Below are positions 33,427-42,695 of a stretch of 64,000 nucleotides of DNA, piece by piece. The position numbers were made by a program, and so were the translations under genes. Below the pieces are notes generated by a model. It saw only the letters and a list, made by a program, of their open reading frames with translations. It was not told the origin of the DNA and made no database searches. The stretch comes from Shinella sp. H4-D48 (lineage in GTDB: Bacteria > Pseudomonadota > Alphaproteobacteria > Rhizobiales > Rhizobiaceae). Location: positions 310,001 to 374,000 of the forward strand of contig NZ_CP093339.1 of assembly GCF_022637395.1 (NCBI RefSeq). The letters run 5' to 3'. The first letter of the stretch is position 1, and each line of letters starts with the position of its first letter.

Positions 33427-34333
33427 GACAGCCATCCCCCGCGACATCGTCCTTCTCGTCGACGATTCCCCCGAGGCCCTGGGCTTCCTGACGGAGGCGC
33501 TGGAGCAATCCGGCTTCTCCGTGCTGATCGCTACATCCGGCGCGTCGGCACTCAACATCGTCAGCCGCATCACCCCCAACATCATCCTGCTCGACGCCGT
33601 GATGCCTGGCATGGATGGCTTCGAGACCTGCCTGAAGCTGAAGGCCGACCCCGCCATCAGCCCCGTTCCCGTCGTCTTCATGACCGGCCTGACGGAGACC
33701 GAGCATGTGGTGCGGGCGCTGGAATCGGGCGGCGTCGATTACCTGACCAAACCGATCAATATCGACGAGCTGCGGGCGCGCATCCGCGTGCATCTCACCA
33801 ATGCCCGCTCCGCCCAGAGCGCGCGCGTGGCGCTTGATGCCGCAGGGCGACACCTCCTGGCAGTCAGCAGCGAGGGCAAGATCCGCTGGTCGACACCGCA
33901 GGCGACCCGGCTGGTCAATGCCGCGACGGGCAGCGACGAGGGGCTCGACGTCGTCTCGGACCATATCCGCAACTGGATGAAGATGCGCGGCACGAACCGC
34001 GAAACCACTTTCGTCATCCGCCAGCCAGGGCAGGCAAGCCTGCAACTATCCTTCCTCGGCAGGATCGATGCGGATGAGTTCCTCTTCCGCCTGACGGCAG
34101 AAAGCCGTCTGTCCGACGATGAGATCCTGCGCCAGCACTTCTCGCTCACGCACCGCGAATCCGAGGTCCTGTTGTGGATCGCGAAGGGCAAGTCGAACCG
34201 CGACATCGCCGAAATCCTGGGCCTCAGCGCCCGCACGGTCACCAAGCACCTGGAGCAGATTTACGTGAAGCTCGGCGTCGAAAACCGTGCTTCCGCCGCC
34301 GTGAAGGCCGCGAACGTTTTGCACGAAATTTAG
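33419..34333 (+). CDS. Response regulator with LuxR/NarL-type DNA-binding domain
   Basis: This 304-residue protein has an N-terminal receiver (DDSPEALG, phospho-acceptor Asp59 in IILLDAVMPGMDG, Lys in YLTKPI) and a C-terminal LuxR HTH at about 235-300 (LTHRESEVLLWIAKGKSNRD, LSARTVTKHLEQIYVKL). The roughly 100-residue middle segment is not a family I recognise and may be a degenerate PAS fold. The GTG start overlaps the kinase stop by 8 bases, so they are a coupled pair. Probable targets include urtA and the following porin-like gene. Confidence 0.93.
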   Translation: MTETAIPRDIVLLVDDSPEALGFLTEALEQSGFSVLIATSGASALNIVSRITPNIILLDAVMPGMDGFETCLKLKADPAISPVPVVFMTGLTETEHVVRALESGGVDYLTKPINIDELRARIRVHLTNARSAQSARVALDAAGRHLLAVSSEGKIRWSTPQATRLVNAATGSDEGLDVVSDHIRNWMKMRGTNRETTFVIRQPGQASLQLSFLGRIDADEFLFRLTAESRLSDDEILRQHFSLTHRESEVLLWIAKGKSNRDIAEILGLSARTVTKHLEQIYVKLGVENRASAAVKAANVLHEI

Positions 34334-34481
34334 CATCGGTGCTGGTGACGCTCGGCGTTTGCAGAGACGCCGGGGGGAACCCGCTTGGCGGCGTCGGTCA
34401 AATCGGCTTAAACTTGCAAAAACCGGTGGTTGATGACAGTGCGGCGGCATCAGAACTCGCTGCGGCGAGGGAGACGACGCG

Positions 34482-35321
34482 ATGAAGAGATATGCGGCTT
34501 CCGCCATTCTGGTGCTGTGTGCCGCCGGCCTCGCTCATGCTGCCGACGGTGCCGTCGCCGTCGAGGCAGACCCGGCCGCAGGACTGCATTCCGACTGGGC
34601 CTTGCAGATCACGCCCTATATGTGGGCAACCGGTCTCGATGGCGATATCTCGCCTTTCCGCCGCGCTCCGACGCTTTCTGTCGAAAAGTCGTTCTCCGAT
34701 GTGATTGACGACCTCAACTTCGGCGGCTTCGTCAATATCTGGGGGCGTTATGACCGCTTCGTGCTGTCGGGCGATGTCATGTATGTCAACACAACCGTCA
34801 GCAAGGCAACGGGTCCGCTGCCGGCGTTGCAGATCCCCGGGATTGCGGCGATCCCTGCTGGCGCGCGCATCGATGCCGATGTCGATACGCGTGAATTCAT
34901 GGCGACCCTGCAGGGCGGTTATCGTGTCATCGACACGCCGGAACTCTCGCTGGATGCCCTTGGGGGCGCGCGGTTCTGGTATATTTCCAACGATGTCTCG
35001 GTTACCGCGAGCTATCCCGGTCTGGGCCGGATTTCCGCCAGTCACGAGGAGAGCTTCGGCTGGGTGGATCCGGTCATCGGCGCCCGGCTGTTCGTAAACC
35101 TGACCGATAAGCTTTCCATACAGGGGCAGATCGATATCGGCGGTTTTGGCGTCGGGTCCGACCTGACCTGGTCGGCGCTGGCGACGGTAAACTATACCTT
35201 CACCGACAACCTGTCCGTCTCGGCCGGATACAAGGTGCTGGATGTCGACTACGAGCATGACGGCCATGTCTTCGACACGCGCCTTTCCGGCCCGGTGCTC
35301 GGTCTGACATATCGGTTCTGA
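34482..35321 (+). CDS. Outer-membrane beta-barrel protein
   Basis: This 279-residue protein has a signal peptide (KRYAASAILVLCAAGLAHA), then alternating aromatic/polar strands (WALQITPYMWATGLDGDIS, WGRYDRFVLSGDVMYVNTTV) and a terminal Phe (LGLTYRF) as the barrel assembly signal. It resembles small porin/outer-membrane proteins annotated in proteobacteria but has no defined substrate. Being 148 bases after the response regulator, it may belong to that regulon and provide outer-membrane passage. It is convergent with the AraC gene. Confidence 0.85.
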   Translation: MKRYAASAILVLCAAGLAHAADGAVAVEADPAAGLHSDWALQITPYMWATGLDGDISPFRRAPTLSVEKSFSDVIDDLNFGGFVNIWGRYDRFVLSGDVMYVNTTVSKATGPLPALQIPGIAAIPAGARIDADVDTREFMATLQGGYRVIDTPELSLDALGGARFWYISNDVSVTASYPGLGRISASHEESFGWVDPVIGARLFVNLTDKLSIQGQIDIGGFGVGSDLTWSALATVNYTFTDNLSVSAGYKVLDVDYEHDGHVFDTRLSGPVLGLTYRF

Positions 35322-35334
35322 ACGCGTGAACGCC

Positions 35335-36300
35335 CTAGTCGTCCGCCCGGGCTTCGAAGGCCCTCGCTCGATATTCTCCCGGCGGTAGGCCGAAATGGGA
35401 CTTGAAGGCACGGGAGAACTGGGTCTGGTCGCTGAAGCCCCAGCTGTAGGCGATCTCGGCGGCAGTCTGCACATTGCCGGGATCCGCCAGCGCCTCGCTG
35501 CACGCAGAAAGCCGCTGGATGCGTATCCAGTTGCGGACCGTGTCACCCGTATCTCTGAAAAGCTCGTGCATGTAGCGGGTGGAGATGCCGCAGGCGCGGG
35601 CGATACGCTCTGGGTCGAGGCGGAAATCCTGGAGATGGGCGCGAACATAGGTCTCGACGCGGGCGAGATGGGCGCTGCGCACCGTCGAGTTGCCTGATGT
35701 CAACACGCGGTCATCCGCCTTGATCGCAAGAACAAGCAGATCGACAAGCTGGCGGCCGACCGTCGTGCGCGCTTCCTGGGTCATGCCATCGAAGCGCGCG
35801 GGCAGGAGGTGCAGCATATCGGTAAACAGGCCGCCGGCACCATTGTTGGCCTCGAATTGCAGGGTACAGAAGCGGTCCGGCGCGCGCATGCGTCCGCCAA
35901 GCGCCTCCGCCTCGACCTCGAGCACCCACATGTCGGCCGCCTCCGAATGGCTGAACTGGTAGGGCTCGCTGCTGCGCTCCAAGAAGAAGCCGCCAGGCCG
36001 GCACGTCATCTCGCGGCCGCCTTGGGAAAAGAACACTTCCGCATTCGCAGGCACCGTCACGAGGAATTCCTCGTCCCTCGCGGCGCGGAAGTGATGCGGG
36101 AGGCGCAGATATTGCAGGGCATCGCAGGTCAGCCGCGAAATCGAGACGTCGCCAAACTGCCATGTCGTCAGGTCGCCTGAAAAACGGTCGGCCTCGCGAA
36201 AGCGCAGGTCGAGCGGGAAGTAGGCCGAGGCGATGGCCTCGTGCCAGTGGCGGCTGCGGTCCGGTGCGCGTGTCGCGCTTGTGGTAATGCTCGTCTTCAT
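35335..36300 (-). CDS. AraC-family transcriptional regulator
   Basis: From ATG at 36300, preceded by GAGGGAAA, the product is 321 residues. The N-terminal half is an AraC_binding_2-like cupin region (PANAEVFFSQGGREMTCRPG). The C-terminal 100 residues hold two HTH motifs (RIARACGISTRYMHELFRDT and AAEIAYSWGFSDQTQFSRAF). FeaR-like activators share this plan. It diverges from hyuB and is the likely activator of hyuBA. An in-frame upstream extension lacks a ribosome-binding site. Confidence 0.9.
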   Translation of the reverse strand: MKTSITTSATRAPDRSRHWHEAIASAYFPLDLRFREADRFSGDLTTWQFGDVSISRLTCDALQYLRLPHHFRAARDEEFLVTVPANAEVFFSQGGREMTCRPGGFFLERSSEPYQFSHSEAADMWVLEVEAEALGGRMRAPDRFCTLQFEANNGAGGLFTDMLHLLPARFDGMTQEARTTVGRQLVDLLVLAIKADDRVLTSGNSTVRSAHLARVETYVRAHLQDFRLDPERIARACGISTRYMHELFRDTGDTVRNWIRIQRLSACSEALADPGNVQTAAEIAYSWGFSDQTQFSRAFKSHFGLPPGEYRARAFEARADD

Positions 36301-36366
36301 GCGGCTTTCCCTCTTCGTTAAAAGGTATGCACATGATGTCTGCCAGGCAACGAAAATGGCAGCTTG

Positions 36367-36380
36367 TGCGCTCGAGCGCA
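36367..36380. promoter_or_regulatory. 14-bp perfect palindrome in the AraC-hyuB divergent region
   Basis: TGCGCTCGAGCGCA is a perfect palindrome in the 241-base divergent region, 67 bases from the AraC start and 162 from the hyuB start. AraC proteins often bind direct repeats rather than palindromes, so its owner is uncertain. I see nothing else distinctive in 36301-36541. Confidence 0.35.
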
Positions 36381-36541
36381 AACCGTTGTTCGCCTCCTGC
36401 AAAGACCGGACCGGAAATCTCTGCCTAGATTGAGCCCGGCTTCAACGGTGCGACAGACACCGGCGGCCCAGGGAACAGACATTTCAGCTACGCGAACGGT
36501 TTCCAGGCCGTCGGTTCTCGCCCTCAACCAGCGTGAACACG

Positions 36542-38302
36542 ATGCTCCATACCCAGACTTCCAAGGTGGACCCGATCACCCTTTCGGTGGTGCGCGGCAT
36601 GCTCGAGACGACACAGCGCGAAATGACGCTTGCGCTGGAGAAAACGGCCCGCTCGTCGGTCTTCAACCTGGCGCACGATTATTCGACGGCGCTGTTCAAT
36701 GCCCGGCCGGAGATGATCCTCCAGGGGCAGGACATTCCGATCCATCTCGGCTCGCTCATTCCCGCCATGAAGGCGGTTGCGGCCTTCTTCGGCGACGATA
36801 TCCACGATGGCGACCTGATCCTGCACAACGATCCGGCCTTCGGCGGCAGCCACGCCATCGATACCTGCATGTACAAGCCGGTCTTCTACAAGGGTGAACT
36901 GGTCTACTGGACCGTCTGCAAGGGTCACCTTACCGATATCGGCGGGCCGGTGCCGGCGGGATACAACCCCAATGCCACGGAAATCTACGCAGAATGCCTG
37001 CGCATTCCGCCGGTGAAGATCTGGGATCGCGGCAAGCCGCGCCATGACGTGCTGAACATGATCCTGACCAACATGCGCGCCCGCCGCGATCAGGAAGGGG
37101 ACTTCCGCGCCCTGATCGGCGCCTGCCAGGTGGGGGAACGCAACCTTCTCGCCATGCTCGAAAAATATGGCAAGGAGCAGGTCGATGCCTGCGTCGATAC
37201 CCTGCTCGACATGGCCGACAAGCATATGCGCGCGCTGATCGCCACGGTGCCGGACGGCACCTATGAGGGGGCCGCCATTCTGGAGGATGCCGGCCACGGT
37301 TTCGGCGATTTCGAGATCAAGGCGACGGTGACGATCGATGGCGACGCTTGCCATATCGCCATCGATAGCCCGCCACAGATTCCGTATTTCATCAATTCCT
37401 ACGAGGGCAATTCCCATTCCGGCGTCTATCTGGGCCTGATGATGTTTGCGGCTCTGCCGCCGCCCTACAATGAAGGGCTTTATCGCTGCGTCAGCCTCGA
37501 TTTCGGGCCGAAAGGCACGCTCTGCAATGCGCAGGAGCCCGCACCGCACATGAACTGCACGACGACGCCGATGGAAACGCTGACGGACGCCGTGCGTCTC
37601 GCCTTCGAGAAGGCGGTGCCGTCGCGCGTCTCGGCCTCATGGGGACATGCCAACGGCCTCAACATCGCCGGCCGCGATTCCCGCACCAACGAGGAGTTCG
37701 TGACGATGGTGCTGGCCACCATCATTTCCGGCGGCGGCGCGACACCCAAGCAGGATGGCTGGCACGCTGTCGGCCCGGAATGCTGCTTCGGCGCCTTGAC
37801 CTCCGGCGACGTGGAACTGCTTGAATATTCCTATCCCATCGTCATCCATCGCTATTCGCTGATGACCGATTCCGGCGGCGCCGGTAAATTCCGCGGCGGC
37901 TCCGGCACGGCCTGGGAAGTCGAGCCCCTCAATGGCGATATGCTGTGCATCGGCTTCGGTGAAGGGCGGCGCATTCCGGCGATGGGTGCTGCGGGCGCGA
38001 CATCCGCCATGGTCGATACCAAGGTCGGCCGGGTGGAGCTGCGCCGTGACGGCGCGGTGCAGGTCGAGCGCAAGAACATCATCGAGACCATCAAGCCCGG
38101 CCAGACGATCACCAATCTCAATCCGGGCGGCGGGGGCTTCGGCAACCCGTTCGAGCGGCCGGTAGAGAAGGTCGTTTCCGATGTGCGCAACGGCCTCGTT
38201 TCTCTCGAAGGCGCGCGGCTCGACTATGGCGTGGCCATCGTGAGCCTCGAGACTCTGGACGTCGACGCCGCCGAGACCGAACGGCTCAGAACCGCTGTTT
38301 AA
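36542..38302 (+). CDS. hyuB: Hydantoinase B/oxoprolinase-family subunit
   Basis: This 586-residue product (589 from a GTG at 36533; neither start has a clear ribosome-binding site) has the HyuB plan: DPITLSVVRGMLETTQREMT at the start, LILHNDPAFGGSHAIDTCMY, and SGGAGKFRGGSGTAWEVEP. HyuA/HyuB pairs carry out ATP-dependent opening of hydantoins, 5-oxoproline, caprolactam or related lactams and also occur in acetophenone carboxylase. Substrate specificity cannot be read out. It precedes hyuA by 11 bases. Confidence 0.93.
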   Translation: MLHTQTSKVDPITLSVVRGMLETTQREMTLALEKTARSSVFNLAHDYSTALFNARPEMILQGQDIPIHLGSLIPAMKAVAAFFGDDIHDGDLILHNDPAFGGSHAIDTCMYKPVFYKGELVYWTVCKGHLTDIGGPVPAGYNPNATEIYAECLRIPPVKIWDRGKPRHDVLNMILTNMRARRDQEGDFRALIGACQVGERNLLAMLEKYGKEQVDACVDTLLDMADKHMRALIATVPDGTYEGAAILEDAGHGFGDFEIKATVTIDGDACHIAIDSPPQIPYFINSYEGNSHSGVYLGLMMFAALPPPYNEGLYRCVSLDFGPKGTLCNAQEPAPHMNCTTTPMETLTDAVRLAFEKAVPSRVSASWGHANGLNIAGRDSRTNEEFVTMVLATIISGGGATPKQDGWHAVGPECCFGALTSGDVELLEYSYPIVIHRYSLMTDSGGAGKFRGGSGTAWEVEPLNGDMLCIGFGEGRRIPAMGAAGATSAMVDTKVGRVELRRDGAVQVERKNIIETIKPGQTITNLNPGGGGFGNPFERPVEKVVSDVRNGLVSLEGARLDYGVAIVSLETLDVDAAETERLRTAV

Positions 38303-38313
38303 GGAACACAGAC

Positions 38314-40395
38314 ATGACCATGCATTCCTACCGTCTCGGCATCGATGCCGGCGGCACCTTCACCGACTTCGTCATTGCCGACCGTGCGACCGGTGAGGTC
38401 AAGCTGTTCAAGGCGCTCTCCACACCCTCCGACCCCACCAAGGCCATCGAGAACGGTCTTGGCCTGATCGCCGCCGATCTCCAGCGGCCGATCGAGGAGA
38501 TCATCGCCAATTGCGACCTGTGCATCAACGGCACGACGGTCGGCCTCAATGCGCTGATCACCCATCGCGGCGGTCGCACGGGTCTGATCTGCACGGCCGG
38601 GCACGAGGACTCCATCGAGATCCGCAACGGCCACAAGGAAGACGGCTTCCGCTACGACCCCGATTATCCCGCCGCCACGATGCTCGTCCCGCGCTATCTG
38701 CGCCGCGGCATTCGCGAACGTGTGCTGTCGGACGGTTCCGTGCGCACGCCGCTGCATGAGGAGGATGTGCGCGAGGCCTGCCGGCTCTTCCTGAAGGAGG
38801 GGGTCGAGACCGTCGCCATCTCCTTCGTGTGGTCGGTGCTGGACCCATCACATGAGCGGCGCGCGGCCGAAATCGTGCGCGAGATGATGCCGGATGTCGT
38901 GCTGACCGTCGGCAGCGAGCTTTACCCGCAGGTGCGCGAATACACCCGCACGTCGACGGCGGTCACGAACGCCTATCTCGCTCCCGTCATGCGCCGGTAC
39001 ATCACCGCGGTCGATGCCTATTTCCGTTCGCTCGGCGCCAGACAGCCGGTGCGCTACTTCCAGTCCAATGGGGGGCTTGCCATCGGGCAGGTCATGAGCG
39101 ACCGCTCCGTCTACGCCATCAATTCCGGCCCGGCTTCCGCGCCGCAGGCGGGGCTCTATGCCGGCGCGCCGTTCGGCCACAAGAACGTCATCACCGTCGA
39201 TATGGGCGGCACGTCCTTCGACATCACGCTCACCCGCAACGGCCAGACCAACCTCAACAAGAACATCGACTTCCTGCGCTACCGCATCGGCGTGCCGATG
39301 ATCCAGGTCGAGACGCTCGGCGCCGGTGGCGGGTCGATCGGCTGGGTGGACCCGCTCGGCCTTCTCCAGGTCGGCCCCCAATCGGCCGGTTCCGAGCCGG
39401 GTCCGGCCTGCTATGGCCGGGGCGGAGCGGAACCCACGACTTCGGACGCCAATCTCGTGCTCGGCTATCTCAACCCCGCAGGCCTGCTTGGCGGCAAATT
39501 GCCGCTCGACGTGGAGAAGGCGCGGGCGGCCGTGGCGCGGGTCGCAGAACCGCTCGGCATCTCCACCGAGCAGGCGGCCTATGGCATGTTCGCCATCGTC
39601 AACAACAACATGGTCAACGGCATCAGGCGCGTTTCTGTCGAGCGCGGCTACGACCCGCGCGATTTCGTCCTCGTCGGGGCAGGGGGCGCGACGGCCGCCC
39701 ATATCACGGCGCTGGCGCGTGAAATGGGTATCGACACGATCATCCTGCCCAAGCTCGCCTCCGGTCTCTGCGCCTTCGGCCAGATCATCTCCGACGTGAA
39801 ATACAACTACATGGCCCCGGCCCCGGTAAGGCTCGACAACCCAGCGAGCTACGCGCGTATCGACGCCCTGTTCAAGGAGATCGAGGCAAAGGGTGTCGCC
39901 CATCTCGAGGCCGACGGTTTCGCCGCCGACGCGATCGACATCCGCCGTTCGCTCGACATGCGCTATGTCGGCCAGGTGCATGAATGCACCGTGGATATCG
40001 GCACGTTCCCGATCGACGAAAACACCATCGAAAAGGTCAAGGACGCTTTCCACGCGCGGCATGAGGAGCTTTATACCTATGCCGAACGGCACAGCACGGT
40101 GGAGGTGGTGAACATCGAATCTACCATCTACGGCCGTATCGAGAAGGTACGGCCGCCGACGCTGGTGACGGGCGGCGACGCTGCGGCCGCGCTGAAGGGG
40201 CATCGCGACGCGATCTTCGAGCAATCTGGAAAGGTCACGTCCACGCCTGTTTACGATGGTGCAAAGTTCGGCGCCGGCGCCCGCATCCAGGGCCCCGCCA
40301 TCATCGAGGAGGTGACGACGACCATCGTCATCGAGCCGGGCTGGACGAGTGTGCTGCACGAAAGCGGCAGTTACCTGCTGACACGCGAACAGTGA
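38314..40395 (+). CDS. hyuA: Hydantoinase A/oxoprolinase-family ATP-binding subunit
   Basis: This 693-residue protein has the ASKHA-type phosphate-binding LGIDAGGTFTDFVIAD, INGTTVGLNALI, ITVDMGGTSFDITL and LVGAGGATAAHITALAREMG. It supplies the ATPase half of the HyuAB lactam/hydantoin hydrolase. Length is normal for HyuA. It is convergent with the LysR gene, with a GC-rich hairpin between them. Confidence 0.94.
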   Translation: MTMHSYRLGIDAGGTFTDFVIADRATGEVKLFKALSTPSDPTKAIENGLGLIAADLQRPIEEIIANCDLCINGTTVGLNALITHRGGRTGLICTAGHEDSIEIRNGHKEDGFRYDPDYPAATMLVPRYLRRGIRERVLSDGSVRTPLHEEDVREACRLFLKEGVETVAISFVWSVLDPSHERRAAEIVREMMPDVVLTVGSELYPQVREYTRTSTAVTNAYLAPVMRRYITAVDAYFRSLGARQPVRYFQSNGGLAIGQVMSDRSVYAINSGPASAPQAGLYAGAPFGHKNVITVDMGGTSFDITLTRNGQTNLNKNIDFLRYRIGVPMIQVETLGAGGGSIGWVDPLGLLQVGPQSAGSEPGPACYGRGGAEPTTSDANLVLGYLNPAGLLGGKLPLDVEKARAAVARVAEPLGISTEQAAYGMFAIVNNNMVNGIRRVSVERGYDPRDFVLVGAGGATAAHITALAREMGIDTIILPKLASGLCAFGQIISDVKYNYMAPAPVRLDNPASYARIDALFKEIEAKGVAHLEADGFAADAIDIRRSLDMRYVGQVHECTVDIGTFPIDENTIEKVKDAFHARHEELYTYAERHSTVEVVNIESTIYGRIEKVRPPTLVTGGDAAAALKGHRDAIFEQSGKVTSTPVYDGAKFGAGARIQGPAIIEEVTTTIVIEPGWTSVLHESGSYLLTREQ

Positions 40396-40400
40396 GAATT

Positions 40401-40422
40401 CGCTCCGCTGGCGGGCGGAGCG
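40401..40422. terminator. Hairpin between convergent hyuA and LysR genes
   Basis: CGCTCCGC (40401-40408) and GCGGAGCG (40415-40422) form a perfect 8-bp stem with a 6-base loop, 6 bases after the hyuA stop. It lacks a T-run but its position suggests a bidirectional end signal. Confidence 0.5.
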
Positions 40423-40498
40423 GTGCCTCGCAACAGGGAGAACCGGAATGGCAGGCAGCATATCGGCGCCGGCGGCCGCGGTCCCTGCGGTTATCCGC

Positions 40499-41416
40499 TC
40501 AACGTTCCGGCAGGTGAAAGGCCTGCTGGAAGTAAGAACGGAAGGCGAGCATGGGGGGCGTCAGCTCCATGTTTCGCCGCCAGGCGAGGCCCACATCCAT
40601 GGCGGGAACGGTGTCGCTGATGTTCACCGTCTCGATGCGCCGGCCCTCGAGCGACCAGGGCCGGTGCACCATGTCGGAGAGAATGGCCACGCCCTGACCG
40701 TTGGCGACCAGCGAGCGCACGGCCTCAACCGAGGAGGTGCGCAGGATGACACGGGGCTGGTAAGGCGTTGCGCTCCAGTATTTCAGCGCGGAATGCGCGG
40801 CCTCGTCCACGGTCAGCATGATGTAGGGCTCGTCGGCGATGTCCCGCAGTCCCACGGTCTCGGCCTGCAGGAGTGGATGCTGGGCCGGCAGCCAGAGCCG
40901 GCGCGTCGAGCTCAGCACCTTCTCCGTGATCAGGGCCGGGTTCAGGATGTTGGAGGTGAGCAGAACCGACATGTCGTAGCGGTTGCTCAGCAGCCCTTCC
41001 TCGATGGATTCTCGATTGAGCTCAAAGAGCTGGATTTCCAGCCTGGGAAAGAGCCGCCGAAGCCGCTCGATGTGAAGCGGCAGGAAGTAGCCGATGACGG
41101 TGTAGGTCGCCGCGACCGTCAGCGTGCCTTCGATCTCGTTGCTGACGACATTGAGATGCGTCGCCTCATCGACCTTCTTCAGGATCTCGTAGGCATGCGA
41201 CAGAAATTGCCGTCCGGCGGGCGTAAGGTCCATGCCATGCGGCGTACGCAGGAAGAGGCTTACGCCGACCGTGCGCTCCAGCTCCTTGATCGCCGTCGTC
41301 ACCGCGGACTGGGATATCGAGAGATCGACCGCGGCTTGCGAAATCTGGCCGAGTTCCGCGGTCGCGACGAAGTAGCGGATCTGCCGGAGGCTCAGCGTCA
41401 TGGCGGTCATTCCCAT
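40499..41416 (-). CDS. LysR-family transcriptional regulator
   Basis: This 305-residue protein has an N-terminal winged HTH (LRQIRYFVATAELGQISQAA, LSISQSAVTTAIKELERTVG) and a LysR substrate-binding domain (about 95-300). Met1, Met3 and Met6 are all possible starts. It diverges from pxpA, and TTCTGATTT motifs in the shared 239-base region suggest that it controls the pxpA-biotin-carboxylase-pxpBC operon and itself. Confidence 0.92.
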   Translation of the reverse strand: MGMTAMTLSLRQIRYFVATAELGQISQAAVDLSISQSAVTTAIKELERTVGVSLFLRTPHGMDLTPAGRQFLSHAYEILKKVDEATHLNVVSNEIEGTLTVAATYTVIGYFLPLHIERLRRLFPRLEIQLFELNRESIEEGLLSNRYDMSVLLTSNILNPALITEKVLSSTRRLWLPAQHPLLQAETVGLRDIADEPYIMLTVDEAAHSALKYWSATPYQPRVILRTSSVEAVRSLVANGQGVAILSDMVHRPWSLEGRRIETVNISDTVPAMDVGLAWRRNMELTPPMLAFRSYFQQAFHLPER

Positions 41417-41570
41417 TCTGATTTGTTGCGAGCAGGTATCGAAAAATCAGAACAGACGGCGCCGAAATGAGCATCAGTCCGCCCTGTTCGGGGCATAACC
41501 GGGTTACCAGTTTGTTTTTTATGGTTTTTGCGGCGCAGCAAAACGAGGCATCGAGTTCTGATTTTCAGAA
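41416..41570. promoter_or_regulatory. TTCTGATTT repeats in the LysR-pxpA divergent region
   Basis: TTCTGATTT (41416-41424) and its exact inverse AAATCAGAA (41444-41452) lie at the LysR start. A third copy forms the near-palindrome TTCTGATTTTCAGAA (41556-41570) 86 bases before pxpA. LysR proteins typically bind an autoregulatory site and an activation site in such divergent regions, which this arrangement matches. Confidence 0.5.
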
Positions 41571-41655
41571 TTGATATATGGAAAAATAGAATTTTTCAAA
41601 GGGCTCTAAAGGGCCTAGCGTTCACTCCATTCAGGAATGCTGCGAGGTTGAGACG

Positions 41656-42432
41656 GTGCGTGAGGTGGTCGACATCAATTGCGACATGGGCGAGGCCTTC
41701 GGCCGCTGGCGCGTCGGCGACACGGAAGACACCTCATTGATGCCGCTGATCAGCTCGGCGAACATCGCCGCGGGTTTCCATGCCGGTGATCCCAACCTGA
41801 TGGACGAAACGGTGCGGCTCGCCGCCGAACACGGTGTCGGCATCGGCGCCCATCCCGGCTACAACGATCTCCAGGGCTTTGGTCGTCGAAAGATCGCGGG
41901 CACCGCAAAGGAACTTGTCAACGACCTCGTCTATCAGGTCGGCGCCATCAGGGAATTCGCCCATCGCCACGGCGGGCGGCTCCAGCATGTGAAGCCGCAT
42001 GGCGCTCTCTACATGGAGATGGCGGTCAATCCGGAACTGTCCCAGAGCTTCGTGCAGTATATGCGCACCGTCGAGCCGAACGCCTTTATCTTCTGCATGG
42101 GCGGTTCGGCGACGTTTCGCGCCGCGACCGAAGTGGGCCAGCCCGTGGTGCGCGAATTCTACGCCGATCGCGACTACGACGACAGCGGCTCCATCGTGTT
42201 CACCCGCGATGCCGGCCGTCCCGATCCCGCCGCCATCGCGCGCAAGGTTCTGCGCGCCTGTAAGGAGGGCAAGGTCAGGACCGTCACGGGCCGCGACATC
42301 GACATCGATTTCGAATCCATCTGCTTCCATTCCGACACGCTCGGCGCATTCGACATCGTGCGCCAGATGCGTGATGCGCTGGTGGGAGCAGGTATACGTA
42401 TTGCGCCCGTTTCGGCCTCGGCCGGGCGCTGA
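41656..42432 (+). CDS. pxpA: LamB/YcsF-family 5-oxoprolinase subunit A
   Basis: This 258-residue protein has [14 protein letters not shown] at the start, the GFHAGDP motif, [14 protein letters not shown] and [10 protein letters not shown], all diagnostic of PxpA/YcsF. PxpA acts with PxpB and PxpC to hydrolyse 5-oxoproline to glutamate using ATP. Here the operon also contains a biotin carrier and carboxylase between pxpA and pxpBC, so the substrate may be a different lactam or may be carboxylated first. Start at 41656 is GTG. Confidence 0.94.
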   Translation: MREVVDINCDMGEAFGRWRVGDTEDTSLMPLISSANIAAGFHAGDPNLMDETVRLAAEHGVGIGAHPGYNDLQGFGRRKIAGTAKELVNDLVYQVGAIREFAHRHGGRLQHVKPHGALYMEMAVNPELSQSFVQYMRTVEPNAFIFCMGGSATFRAATEVGQPVVREFYADRDYDDSGSIVFTRDAGRPDPAAIARKVLRACKEGKVRTVTGRDIDIDFESICFHSDTLGAFDIVRQMRDALVGAGIRIAPVSASAGR

Positions 42433-42452
42433 CTTCTGGAGTGGAGAGAGAC

Positions 42453-42695
42453 ATGAGCAAGATCGAGATCAGATCGCCCCTGCCGGGCACCTTCTACCGC
42501 GCGTCGTCGCCGGATGTGCCGCCTTTCAAGGCTGACGGCGATAGCGTGGCGTCAAGCGACGCAATCGGCCTGATCGAGGTCATGAAGACCTTCCAGGAGG
42601 TGCCCGCCGGCGTCGATGGCAAGAACATCACCTTCCTCGTCGAGAACGAGGAGCCTGTCATGGCCGGTCAGGTCATCGCCGAGGTGGAGGCATGA
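42453..42695 (+). CDS. Short biotin carboxyl carrier protein
   Basis: From ATG at 42453, with GGAGAGAG upstream, the product is only 80 residues: one lipoyl/biotinyl domain with biotin attachment Lys45 in IEVMKTFQEV. It lacks the Ala/Pro-rich N-terminal extension of fatty-acid AccB (about 155 residues). It overlaps the biotin carboxylase start by 4 bases. Carriers of this size are typical of pxp-linked carboxylase clusters. Confidence 0.92.
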   Translation: MSKIEIRSPLPGTFYRASSPDVPPFKADGDSVASSDAIGLIEVMKTFQEVPAGVDGKNITFLVENEEPVMAGQVIAEVEA

